Shown one piece after another: positions 1 to 6,818 of a DNA stretch of 12,629 nucleotides. This DNA is from DASZZX01 sp036260415. GTDB lineage: Bacteria; Actinomycetota; Nitriliruptoria; Nitriliruptorales; JAHWKO01. Made by a program: the position numbers and the translations under genes. Every line of letters begins with the position of its first letter. Position 1 is the stretch's first letter. The DNA is taken from assembly GCA_036260415.1 (NCBI GenBank), contig DASZZX010000074.1:1-12629 (forward strand), in the 5' to 3' direction. The notes under the pieces were generated by a model. It made no database searches. It was not told the origin of the DNA and saw nothing but the letters and a program-made list of their open reading frames with translations.

Positions 1-1
1 C

Positions 2-742
2 CGGCTCCTGACCGAGGACCGTCTCCGCAGCTCGTACGCCGCACGCAACCTCGGGATACGCAACGCGCGCGGGACCCTCATCGCGTTCATCGACTCTGAC
101 TGCGTGGCGGAGACAGGGTGGCTCAGCGCCGCGGTCAGGAGGATGCTGGACTCAGGAGCGGACGTCGTCGGCGGCAACGTCGTGTTCGACTACGTGGGCC
201 GACCGTCGGGAGCACAGCTCTTCGACTCCATCACCAACATGCAGGTCGAGCGGAACGTGCGCGAGCGGGGCGTCGCGAAGACCGCCAACCTGCTCGCGCG
301 CGCCACGACGTTCGGCTCGGTCGGACTGTTCCCCTCGACCATGACGTCCGGCGGCGACGTGGCCTGGACTGCGCGGGCGTCGCGTGCCGGACACGACCTC
401 GTGTACGCACCGGACGCCCGCGTTCACCACCCCGCGCGTGATCTGCGCGAGCTGGTGCGCAAGCAGTACCGGGTCGGTCGGGGCCAGCCCTCGGCCTGGA
501 TGCGTCGGGGCCTCTCCCGGCGTGGGTTCGCGCGGCTGTCGCTGCGGACGCTGACAACGAGGCCGAGCCCGGCGAGGATCCGTGGCGAGTTGCAGCGCCG
601 TGGCGTGACCGCGTCCCGGACGGACGTCCTGCGCGCATGGCTGGCGGGTCTCCTGGCCGGGATCGCCGCCGTCGCCGGCATGGTGCGGTCCGTTCCCACC
701 CTGACCGGTCGCCGTCCCGCCCAAGAGGTCGTGCCGTCGTGA
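2..742 (+). CDS. Family 2 glycosyltransferase (3' part, start outside window)
   Basis: The frame is open from base 2, so the N-terminal part, including the first nucleotide-binding strand, is missing; 246 residues are visible. The early visible residues read RNLGIRNARGTLIAFIDSDC, a classic GT-A segment ending in the DxD-type metal/nucleotide-sugar motif (DSD, visible residues 31-33). Further on, SGGDVAWTAR followed by AGHDLVYAPDARVHH matches the acceptor/catalytic region of GT2 enzymes; the usual ED pair reads GD here, so the aspartate is kept and the preceding acid is not. A QYRVGRG stretch resembles the QxxRW-type region. A hydrophobic Ala/Leu/Gly segment near the C-terminus (LAGLLAGIAAVAGMV) may touch the membrane. 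A GTG at 104 lies inside the fold and is not the real start. The next gene begins in a GTGA overlap, so the two are probably co-translated. The role is inferred as sugar transfer to a lipid-linked glycan; the donor and acceptor cannot be read from sequence. Confidence 0.88.
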   Translation, partial: RLLTEDRLRSSYAARNLGIRNARGTLIAFIDSDCVAETGWLSAAVRRMLDSGADVVGGNVVFDYVGRPSGAQLFDSITNMQVERNVRERGVAKTANLLARATTFGSVGLFPSTMTSGGDVAWTARASRAGHDLVYAPDARVHHPARDLRELVRKQYRVGRGQPSAWMRRGLSRRGFARLSLRTLTTRPSPARIRGELQRRGVTASRTDVLRAWLAGLLAGIAAVAGMVRSVPTLTGRRPAQEVVPS

Positions 743-1863
743 CGCGACTGTCGGAGCTCCTCGAACGGTCTGCTCGCGCGGCGATGTCGACCCAGCGAGC
801 CGACGGATCCTTCCCTGCCGGTCACAACGGGCCGTACCGGGATCCCGAGACCCCGGTGCGCAACACCGCCCACTGGGCCGTCCTCCTCTCCCATGTCCAC
901 TCGCTCACGGCGAGTCGCGACCTCGAGGACGGGGTGCGACGGGCGGTCGGCTACCTGCTGTCGACCGCGGCGCGACCGGACGGCCGTGGCTTCGTCTGCC
1001 GGACCAACCCTCGCAAGAACGCGTGCAACGGCCTCATAGGCCAGGCGTGGGCGATCGAGGCCTTGGCCACGACCGGCCTCGCACACGGCGAACGCGGGTG
1101 GGTGGACGCGGCAGCCGAGGTCTTCCTGGCACACCCGTTCGACCCGCAGCGGCGACTGTGGCGCATGGTGGAGCCCAACGGGAGGGACCTCGGCTTCGAC
1201 CCGACGTTCAACCACCAGGTGTGGTTCGCTGCCGCAAGCGGCTTGCTAGCGGATTCGGACGACGTCGTGCGGCAGCGTGTCCTGGCGTTCCTCGACGCGA
1301 CCCGCTCGCGGCACCTGCGGACCGCCCGGTCGGGGCGGATCCGGCACGCGCTGTGGTTCAACCGGCGGAACCTCGTGCGCCACCCGGTCAGGAGCCGGCG
1401 TGTCCGCTGGGAGCTGCCCGTCAAGGAGATCGGCTACCAGTCGTTCAACCTCTACGCGCTCGCGCTCCTGCAGCGCCAGTTCCCGGACCACGAGCTGTGG
1501 GCCGCCCGGCCGTTCCAGCGCTCGCTGGACTACCTCGACTCGCGCGAGTACGAGCAGGGGATCATCACCAACCGGTTCGGCTTCCAGTACAACCCGCCCG
1601 GCTTCGAGGTGCCGTTCGCGCTGGAGGTCTTCCGAGGAGCGGGCCCGCAGTGGATCGGCGGATGGGTGGAGCGTCAGCTGGCGTTCGGCTGGGATCCGCA
1701 GACCGGCCTCACGTCCCGCAACGCCCCCGATCCCTGGACCGCCGCCGCCCGGTTCTACGAGGCCACCCGCCTCAGCGACCTGTCGGTGGACCTCGGGGTG
1801 GCGGGGCGGTCGCGACCCTCGACCCCGCAGCCCCCCGCGACGGCCGCTCCGCGGCCGGCATGA
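739..1863 (+). CDS. Putative alpha/alpha-toroid protein of a glycan locus
   Basis: The GTG start at 739 overlaps the glycosyltransferase stop (GTGA), giving 374 residues; the frame is open further upstream, but those residues lie inside the glycosyltransferase and look like its shadow. No signal peptide or membrane segment is visible, so it is probably cytoplasmic. Repeated helix-hairpin signatures are spread along the chain: DGSFPAGHNGPYRDPETP with VRNTAHWAVLL (about 22-50), KNACNGLIGQAWAIEAL (about 93-109), DPTFNHQVWFAAASGLL (about 153-169), EIGYQSFNLYALALL (about 230-244) and NPPGFEVPFALEVF (about 288-301). Conserved aromatic, His and Asn/Gln residues at the start of successive helices are typical of six-hairpin or (alpha/alpha)-toroid folds found in epimerases, uronate-active enzymes and polysaccharide-cluster proteins. 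I cannot assign a reaction. Coupling to a glycosyltransferase suggests that it modifies, or controls the supply of, the sugar or glycan made by its neighbour. The Pro/Ala/Arg-rich last 30 residues look disordered. Confidence 0.8.
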   Translation: MTRLSELLERSARAAMSTQRADGSFPAGHNGPYRDPETPVRNTAHWAVLLSHVHSLTASRDLEDGVRRAVGYLLSTAARPDGRGFVCRTNPRKNACNGLIGQAWAIEALATTGLAHGERGWVDAAAEVFLAHPFDPQRRLWRMVEPNGRDLGFDPTFNHQVWFAAASGLLADSDDVVRQRVLAFLDATRSRHLRTARSGRIRHALWFNRRNLVRHPVRSRRVRWELPVKEIGYQSFNLYALALLQRQFPDHELWAARPFQRSLDYLDSREYEQGIITNRFGFQYNPPGFEVPFALEVFRGAGPQWIGGWVERQLAFGWDPQTGLTSRNAPDPWTAAARFYEATRLSDLSVDLGVAGRSRPSTPQPPATAAPRPA

Positions 1864-1873
1864 ACGTCGACCG

Positions 1874-1889
1874 CCCCGCGGGCGCGGGG
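1874..1889. terminator. Candidate hairpin between convergent genes
   Basis: A perfect 6-bp stem (CCCCGC, loop GGGC, GCGGGG) fills the 30-bp gap between two converging stop codons. No T-run follows on either side, so intrinsic termination is uncertain. Position is the main support, because short GC stems are frequent in DNA of this composition. Confidence 0.3.
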
Positions 1890-1893
1890 ACCG

Positions 1894-2823
1894 TCATCCA
1901 CGCGCGTCCGATCCGGGAAGGGTGGGCCCCGCCGTGCCGACGAGCGCCCGCAGGGCGGCTCGGCTCGTCGCTCGTCCCGCCAGGGCACGCAGCGCCTCGT
2001 TGAGGACCACGGCGGACCGGAAGGCGGTGGTGCGTGCCCTTCCGTGACGGCGCGCGAACAGCCGGACCCGGTTGCGGCTGAGCAGCGCCCACAGCTGTGG
2101 CGACCGGTGCGCGTCGCCGCCGAGGTGGGTCGCGGTCGCGTCGGGCAGGTACCACGTCACCAGGCCGGCGTCCCTGGCCCGCAGGGCGAAGTCCGTCTCC
2201 TCGGAGTAGAGGAAGAACGACTCGTCCCACGCTCCGACCCGTTCGAGGCAGTCACGGGAGATCAGCATCAGGGCCCCCGTCGCCCATGTGACGGTCCGGG
2301 GGTGCTCGTAGGCGGCGGGGTCGGTGATCACCTCGCCGAACGCGGGGACGCGACCAGCACGGTTGCCTCCGAGTACGGCTTCCCCCACGGCTCGCAGGAC
2401 CGTGGGCTCCCGCCGCAGGGTGCGCGCGACGGATCCGTCACGATGCAGGAGCTTGGGCACGACGATCCCGACATCCGGACGGTGGTGGAGCGCGCGCAGC
2501 AGCCGCTCGACGCAGCCGCGCCCCAGCCGCACGTCGGGATTGGCCACCAGCACGGCGCGGCTGGGATGACGAGCAGCGGCGATGCCGGCGTTGATCCCAG
2601 CCGCGTACCCCCGATTCGCGCCGACCACGAAGACCGTCGCCCCCGCAGCCAGGCGTGCGACGACCTCCAGGGTTCCGTCGGTGGAACCGTTGTCCGTGAC
2701 GACGAGTTCGTGGGACGCGACGCCGTCGAGGCCGTCAGGCAGCGATGACAGGAAACCCGGAAGCGTCTCGGCGCTGTTGAAGGTCACCACGACGACCGTG
2801 ACGTCGACCGCGCCGCCGGCCAT
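1894..2823 (-). CDS. Family 2 glycosyltransferase (rhamnosyltransferase-like)
   Basis: This is a 309-residue GT-A enzyme. The N-terminus has VTVVVVTFNSAETLPGFL (about 8-25), then VVTDNGSTDGT (about 41-51), the nucleotide-sugar segment of GT2 proteins. GANRGYAAGINAGI and ANPDVRL (about 94-100, the DxD-equivalent NPDV form of rhamnosyltransferase-like WbbL/RfbN enzymes) follow. WATGALMLISRDCLERVGAWDE and then SEETDFALRARDAG (about 207-220) give the acceptor-side ED region, complete here. The ATG at 2823 was chosen over a longer open frame to 2898 because AGGAGG lies 4 nt upstream and because the domain begins directly after it. No transmembrane segment is evident, so it is a peripheral cytoplasmic enzyme. 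Its stop faces the preceding plus-strand gene across 30 bp. A 399-bp gap separates it from the sulfotransferase upstream, so it may have its own promoter. A rhamnosyl donor is a family-level guess only. Confidence 0.92.
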   Translation of the reverse strand: MAGGAVDVTVVVVTFNSAETLPGFLSSLPDGLDGVASHELVVTDNGSTDGTLEVVARLAAGATVFVVGANRGYAAGINAGIAAARHPSRAVLVANPDVRLGRGCVERLLRALHHRPDVGIVVPKLLHRDGSVARTLRREPTVLRAVGEAVLGGNRAGRVPAFGEVITDPAAYEHPRTVTWATGALMLISRDCLERVGAWDESFFLYSEETDFALRARDAGLVTWYLPDATATHLGGDAHRSPQLWALLSRNRVRLFARRHGRARTTAFRSAVVLNEALRALAGRATSRAALRALVGTAGPTLPGSDARG

Positions 2824-3222
2824 CCTGCCTCCTCGCCGTGTCAGCAGGAGCGAACCGGCTCGTCCCTGCGAGCGCCAGGGACAACGGTCCCGCACCACCA
2901 GCGGGCTTCGCGGGTTGCGTACCGGCCACGTCGCCTCCGGAGGCTGGGCCGTTCGTCACCGCCCACGGGATCGGACTGTCACGCGTCGCCAGCGGAGGGG
3001 CCGGCGCCGGCGGGCTGCGGTTCACCGCTGACCTGGAGACGGCTGGCAGGGACCACCTTCGCCGTCGTCGGCGTGGGCACGGCTGCGCTACCGCGAGGCG
3101 CTGGGGGCAGCTGACTCGCCGCGCGGACGGCCACAGGCACAGCGCAGCGACTCGATCGCCTCACACCGCCAGACTCGTCCGTGGAGCTGAGTCGCGCGCC
3201 GACGTGACGGGGAGGAGTGGCT
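2824..3222. other. 399-bp intergenic gap with two 12-bp palindromes
   Basis: No reading frame here has convincing codon bias or recognisable protein sequence; the open frames are Arg/Pro/Ala-rich products of GC content. The only fixed signals are the ribosome binding site of the glycosyltransferase at its left edge and two perfect 12-bp palindromes, GCCTCCGGAGGC (2933-2944) and GCCGGCGCCGGC (3000-3011). The gap is long enough to hold a promoter for the glycosyltransferase, but I could not recognise -10/-35 hexamers. Confidence 0.5.
2828..2833 (-). promoter_or_regulatory. Shine-Dalgarno of the glycosyltransferase
   Basis: AGGAGG on the minus strand lies 4 nt before the ATG at 2823. It decides that start over the longer open frame reaching 2898. 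Confidence 0.8.
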
Positions 3223-4263
3223 CTACTGGCCGACCGTCGGCCTACGACCGCTCGGGATCGAGGCTCCACCCTCCAACTGCCGCTGACCGACGGGGCCGGT
3301 GCGTCGCCGGCTCGAGCCCGGTATTGCCGCGGGCGGTGTCCAGTCTGACTCCTCGTACCACCAGCGCCACACATCCGCGGTTCCAGTGCAGACCCGGTTT
3401 ATCTCCTCCACCGTCAACCTGTGGAGCCACGTCCACATGGCACGACCGCTGTCGCGGCGTGTGCCGCCGGGGTCTCCCACCGCCACCTCGGCCACGTTGC
3501 CGGACGCGTTCGCCGCCGCGATGGCTCGGCGGATGTCGGGGGACCACTCCAGCCCGACGCGGCGGTACAGGTCCTCGAACCCACCCAACGGATCGTCGGC
3601 GAGGTCCTCGTAGCGGACAACGTTCCAGTCGGGATGGTCGTTCTGGTAGCGGTGCACGACGCTGTTGAGCACCCGCCACACGAGGATCGCGTGGTCGATG
3701 ACGTCGATATCGTGGCTCGCCGCTCGTTCGAGCTCGGCTCGGAAGGGCCGGAGGTCGCCAGCCATGAGCGCCGGTTGCTCCAGCAGGTAGCGGAGGGGGA
3801 GGCGCCAACCGAGGCGCTTGACGCTGCTGGCGAAGGCGGCGGGGTGGCGGACGGTGACGACGACCATCGAGTCGGAGGAGCGAGCGATCCACTCCGCGAG
3901 CAGCAGGGCGAGTGGGTCCTTGATCAGGGCGCGCGCGCCGCGGCGCCGGGCTCGCCAGGCTTCGACGGCTTCCTCCGCGACCCGTCCCAGATGCCGCGGT
4001 GAGTAGCGGCGCGAAGCGATCGCGAGCAATGGCGGGCGCAGCGCCACGATCCTCGACAGGTCCTCCGCGTACAGTCCCGGGCGATCCGGCGGCTGGTGGA
4101 AGAAGCGGTGGTGCGGCGGAGTCCGCAGCCACGATCGGCGGTGCAGTGGGTTGAACGGCTCGTGGACGTAGTGCACCCGCGGTGAGAGGGCCAGCATCCC
4201 GCCGATCCACGTGGAGCCGGAGCGGTGCGTACCCGTGACGAGGACGGGCCTCGTCTCGCTCAC
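3223..4263 (-). CDS. PAPS-dependent sulfotransferase
   Basis: A 346-residue cytosolic-type sulfotransferase. The N-terminus carries the 5'-phosphosulfate-binding loop, VTGTHRSGSTWIGGML (about 9-24), typical of enzymes using PAPS as sulfate donor. VTVRHPAAFASSVKRLGW (about 136-153) is the 3'-phosphate-binding segment. VVRYEDLADDPLGGFEDLYRRVG is the usual second-half helix pair. The GTG at 4263 was chosen because GGAGGAGG lies 9 nt upstream and the P-loop follows directly; the residues of the longer open frame to 4377 are Arg-rich and look non-coding. The last 35 residues (Pro/Gly/Arg-rich) are probably disordered. It lies 144 bp downstream of the P1 gene on the same strand, so the two may be co-transcribed. 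The acceptor could be a glycan made by the neighbouring glycosyltransferases, or a secreted protein or peptide; glycan is the conservative reading. Confidence 0.9.
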   Translation of the reverse strand: MSETRPVLVTGTHRSGSTWIGGMLALSPRVHYVHEPFNPLHRRSWLRTPPHHRFFHQPPDRPGLYAEDLSRIVALRPPLLAIASRRYSPRHLGRVAEEAVEAWRARRRGARALIKDPLALLLAEWIARSSDSMVVVTVRHPAAFASSVKRLGWRLPLRYLLEQPALMAGDLRPFRAELERAASHDIDVIDHAILVWRVLNSVVHRYQNDHPDWNVVRYEDLADDPLGGFEDLYRRVGLEWSPDIRRAIAAANASGNVAEVAVGDPGGTRRDSGRAMWTWLHRLTVEEINRVCTGTADVWRWWYEESDWTPPAAIPGSSRRRTGPVGQRQLEGGASIPSGRRPTVGQ

Positions 4264-4272
4264 GGTCGAAGC

Positions 4273-4280
4273 CCTCCTCC
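4273..4280 (-). promoter_or_regulatory. Shine-Dalgarno of the sulfotransferase
   Basis: GGAGGAGG on the minus strand lies 9 nt before the GTG at 4263. It supports this start rather than the longer open frame. Confidence 0.7.
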
Positions 4281-4407
4281 GTCGGCCACCGAGGCCGTCA
4301 GCACGGTGGGGCCCGCACGACCCCGCGCACCAGCGACGGTCGCGACCGCCGACCGACGACCGCGACGACGGGGACAACGAGGCGTCGTCATGGCAGGCGG
4401 GTGTCGA

Positions 4408-4962
4408 TCAACAGCAGCTGAACGAGAGGCTACCGTCGAGGTTGAGCGTGGCGGCCGGACAATTCTGACCGCACTTCGCGTACCCCTGGATCAGGACGTA
4501 GCCGGTCGGAACCGTGAAGGTGTACACCCCGCACCCGGCGGCGTTCACCGACTTCGTAACCGGCGCGTTGGCGTTCCAGAACGCGACCTGCTCGTCGGTC
4601 GCGCGATGCCAGGTGTTGCCGGCCAGGCACTGCTTCGACGGATCGTTGTTGTCGGGGTGGCGGCCCCAACCGCCGTCGCCCTCGTCGAACTTGAGCGCGA
4701 GCGTCGTGGCGCTGAGCACGTGCAGCAACAGCACCTGCACGTTCGAAGGGAACTCGGCGCCGAGCGGAGGCGGCGGGGGCGGCGGAGGCGGTGGGACCGG
4801 GCTGACCTGTGCGGAGGCGCTCACCGTCCCCAGGCGCTGCACGACCGGCGCCGTCCAGGCCAAGGTGACGCCCAGCCCCGCCAACCGCCGCATCGCGTCA
4901 CGTCGTGTCACACCCTGGGCCGGGTCACCGTCCGGGCGGCCCTGACCCGGTGCCTCGGTCAT
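4408..4962 (-). CDS. Small Tat-type secreted protein, polyproline linker and six Cys (P1)
   Basis: A 184-residue protein with a twin-arginine-like signal: TRRDAMRR (RR at 20-21), a weakly hydrophobic stretch (about 27-41), and an AxA-type cleavage site ASA before Gln52. The +2 position after RR-x is Ala rather than Phe, so the Tat motif is relaxed. Ten consecutive prolines (57-66) follow, then FPSN and LKFDEGD (90-96), and a domain with six cysteines (112, 144, 164, 168, 183, 184) ending in Cys-Cys. The even number suggests disulfides after export. The ATG at 4962 has GGGGGA 4 nt upstream; a TTG at 4992 is a weaker alternative. It is a clear paralog of the protein at 11693-12262: same signal, linker, LKFDEGD, a G-x-Y....P hairpin and terminal DGS/DGT-F-S. 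I do not recognise the family's function. Its position before a sulfotransferase invites the idea that it is a modified, surface-displayed protein, but this is inference. Confidence 0.85.
   Translation of the reverse strand: MTEAPGQGRPDGDPAQGVTRRDAMRRLAGLGVTLAWTAPVVQRLGTVSASAQVSPVPPPPPPPPPPLGAEFPSNVQVLLLHVLSATTLALKFDEGDGGWGRHPDNNDPSKQCLAGNTWHRATDEQVAFWNANAPVTKSVNAAGCGVYTFTVPTGYVLIQGYAKCGQNCPAATLNLDGSLSFSCC
4774..4803 (-). repeat. CCN-codon polyproline tract
   Basis: Ten consecutive proline codons (CCA, CCG, CCT and CCC mixed) encode the linker of P1. The plus strand is correspondingly a run of GG/GGG blocks that could form a G-quadruplex. Long proline runs usually need EF-P for efficient translation. 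Confidence 0.7.
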
Positions 4963-5404
4963 GTCGTCCCCCGTCCCGTCGCACGCTGGCAACGGAAGGA
5001 AATCAGAGCGTCACAGACAGCGACAGGGGCACCTGTCCCTGATCCTCATCCGAGACGATGGTCGGTCCGCCGCCGAACCCGTACCCTCCGTCACCGCCGG
5101 GAGTGATCGGGGTGGAACGGTGAGCGAGGTCGACCCCCTTCCGCGACGAGACCTCCCCGCTGAGACCTGGCCCGAAGTGGCCCCATGTGCGGGGAGCGCA
5201 TGACCGACCTGCTCGCGGGCACGCCGTTGGGCGTCCGCAGCGCTCTGCGGCGGTCGCGCCGGACATCGACGCCGCCTTCCTGCATGAGGTCCGGCCGGAC
5301 GTGGCCGGTCTCACACGGTCGGGCCGGCTCGACAGCGCCGGGACCTGGCGGATGACTGCCGACGGCCCCTTGTCCGCGACATGTGCCGCGGTGGCGGCGC
5401 CAGC
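4963..5404. other. 442-bp divergent gap, P1 / nucleotidyltransferase
   Basis: This region should hold promoters for both diverging genes, though I see no clear hexamers. It contains two weak coding candidates. One is a minus-strand frame ending at 5003 with a Gly-rich, acidic tail (given separately). The other is a plus-strand frame from GTG 5187 to the stop at 5406-5408, which overlaps the nucleotidyltransferase GTG (GTGA). The plus-strand product is Arg/Ala/Gly-rich and resembles no family I know. Confidence 0.4.
5003..5266 (-). CDS. Possible small ORF with Gly-rich acidic tail (doubtful)
   Basis: An open frame of up to 87 residues begins at ATG 5266, with AGGAAGG about 8 nt upstream, and stops 40 bp before the P1 start in the same orientation. 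The first half is Arg/Cys/Pro-rich and unconvincing. The last 35 residues are unlike random GC-driven sequence: TPITPGGDGGYGFGGGPTIV, then SDEDQGQVPLSLSVTL. Codon third positions in this tail are mostly G or C. No clean start lies close to the tail, which is the main weakness. It could be a short secreted or precursor peptide co-transcribed with P1, or simply chance. No known precursor family is recognised. Confidence 0.22.
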   Translation of the reverse strand: MSGATAAERCGRPTACPRAGRSCAPRTWGHFGPGLSGEVSSRKGVDLAHRSTPITPGGDGGYGFGGGPTIVSDEDQGQVPLSLSVTL

Positions 5405-6568
5405 GTGAAGCAGCGGTCGGCGCGCATCGGCGAGGTGCTCGTCGCCAGTCTGCGAGCAGACGCCTGGTGCCACGGATCACCCGAGCTGCGTCAGCTCGCC
5501 ACGGGCCACCCGCTACCAGGGCTGGCCGACGCTGCCGCGTTCCACGGCATCGCAGGCTATGTCCACCATGCCCTGCGGCACGTGTCCGGCGTCCCGCCGC
5601 GGGTGGTCGTCGACCTCGAGGACGCGTACCGCGTGGGGCTCGCCGGTCACCTCGGCGCGCTCGGGGGACTGCGCACCGTGGCTGCCGTCCTCGACGCCGC
5701 CGCCGTGCCCTGGCTGGTCATCAAGGGACCGGTCCTGGCCACGGCCGTCCACCCGCGCCCGGACCTACGCGGGTACGGGGACCTCGACGTCGTCGTGCCG
5801 GCGAGGACGTTCCAACGGGCGCTGGAGAGCCTCGAAGCCGCCGGTGGCACGGTGGCCGCGCCCAACTGGGCGTTGCGGCGTCGGATCACTGCCGGTGAGG
5901 TCCCTGTCACCCTGCCGGACGGCGGGGTGGTGGACCTTCACTGGCACGTCCTCAACCACGCCCGCCTGCGCGAGCCCTTCCGCATCCCCATGCGCGACCT
6001 GTTCGACCGTGCCGAGCCGGTGACGGTCGACGGCCGGCCGGTGCTCACCCTCGAGCCAACCGACACGCTGCTGTACCTCGCGCTCCACGCCAGCATGGCC
6101 GGCGGCAACCGCCTGGTGTGGCTCAAGGATCTGGAGCGGTCGCTCGCGCAACGCCCACCGGACCCCGAGGCGCTGGTGCGACGCGCCGACGCGTGGCACG
6201 TTGCCCTGCCGGTCGCGACGACCCTGGCGAAGGCACGGGCGGTACTCCGGGCCGACGTTCCGGAGACGATGCTCCGCGCGCTGGCACCTGGGCGGGTGTG
6301 GGAGCGCATCGCCGAGCTCGCCTGGCGGGCCAGCCCTCCCGCTCGGGCGCGACCGGGACGGTCGGTGGACCGCATCGTGTCGCGGGCAGCCCGACGCGAC
6401 GCCCCGTCGAGCCTGCTCGAGTTGGCGCGCCGGGTGCTGTTCGTGGCGACCGGACCGCTGCGGACCGGACGGGGCGGAGCCTCGTCTCCCAGCCGGCACG
6501 TCGACGAGCCAGAGCGTGCGGCCTTCCTGGACACGGTGGTCAGCGGACCGGACGCCTACTCGCTGTAG
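5405..6568 (+). CDS. PF14907-type nucleotidyltransferase family protein
   Basis: A 387-residue protein of the uncharacterised nucleotidyltransferase group (NTP_transf_5-like). Visible hallmarks are WLVIKGP (about 103-109), then RGYGDLDVVVP (about 122-132), which supplies the paired acidic residues D-L-D of the polymerase-beta-like nucleotidyltransferase fold; VDLHWHVLN (about 176-184); and the C-terminal helical signature LALHASMAGGNRLVWLKDLE. The start is uncertain: GTG 5405 overlaps the stop of an upstream weak frame, ATG 5381 is an alternative, and neither has a strong ribosome binding site. Relatives occur in exopolysaccharide loci and in some lasso-peptide clusters beside HPr-kinase-like and PqqD-like genes, both present further along this window on the other strand. 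The reaction here is unknown; nucleotidyl or glycosyl-type tailoring of a phosphorylated substrate is a family-based guess. No signal peptide, so cytoplasmic. Confidence 0.85.
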   Translation: MKQRSARIGEVLVASLRADAWCHGSPELRQLATGHPLPGLADAAAFHGIAGYVHHALRHVSGVPPRVVVDLEDAYRVGLAGHLGALGGLRTVAAVLDAAAVPWLVIKGPVLATAVHPRPDLRGYGDLDVVVPARTFQRALESLEAAGGTVAAPNWALRRRITAGEVPVTLPDGGVVDLHWHVLNHARLREPFRIPMRDLFDRAEPVTVDGRPVLTLEPTDTLLYLALHASMAGGNRLVWLKDLERSLAQRPPDPEALVRRADAWHVALPVATTLAKARAVLRADVPETMLRALAPGRVWERIAELAWRASPPARARPGRSVDRIVSRAARRDAPSSLLELARRVLFVATGPLRTGRGGASSPSRHVDEPERAAFLDTVVSGPDAYSL

Positions 6569-6624
6569 GGACGCGCGGTCCACCTGACGCGCCCCGCTGG
6601 CGACGGCTGCGGTCGAGGTCGTTG

Positions 6625-6669
6625 CGGTTGCGCCCGTGACCGAAGTAGCCTCCCCCAGCGGCGCAACCG
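6625..6669 (+). promoter_or_regulatory. 10-bp perfect inverted repeat in leader of beta-helix gene
   Basis: CGGTTGCGCC (6625-6634) pairs perfectly with GGCGCAACCG (6660-6669) around a 25-nt loop, starting 56 bp after the nucleotidyltransferase stop. A second hairpin, AGCCC-TCAT-GGGCT (6693-6706), follows. No T-run is present. It may be a factor-assisted terminator for the upstream gene or a structured leader of the beta-helix gene; I recognise no known riboswitch class. Confidence 0.4.
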
Positions 6670-6818
6670 TCAGCCTGTCGCTCGCTCGTGGAAGCCCTCA
6701 TGGGCTGGCTCCCCCGGGTCACCCTCATCTACCCGGACCTCCGAGCGCAATGACCTGTCCATATCACCAAGGTCGCGCGTCGGTGCGGCCCGCATCCAAC
6801 GCTTGGAGGGTGATGACG

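Noticed and set aside
2044..2748. 234-codon plus-strand frame
   Set aside because: Antisense shadow of the minus-strand glycosyltransferase, which has full GT2 motifs.
2838..3668. 276-codon plus-strand frame spanning the 2824-3222 gap
   Set aside because: Runs into the sulfotransferase antisense; composition is Arg/Pro/Thr noise without domain or ribosome binding site.
4225..5106. Long plus-strand frame opposite P1 and the sulfotransferase start
   Set aside because: Arg/Gly-rich product with no motif; it mirrors the minus-strand P1 gene, which has a signal peptide, ribosome binding site and a paralog.
6569..6581. GGAC/GTCC hairpin right after the nucleotidyltransferase stop
   Set aside because: Only a 4-bp stem with no T-run; expected by chance.
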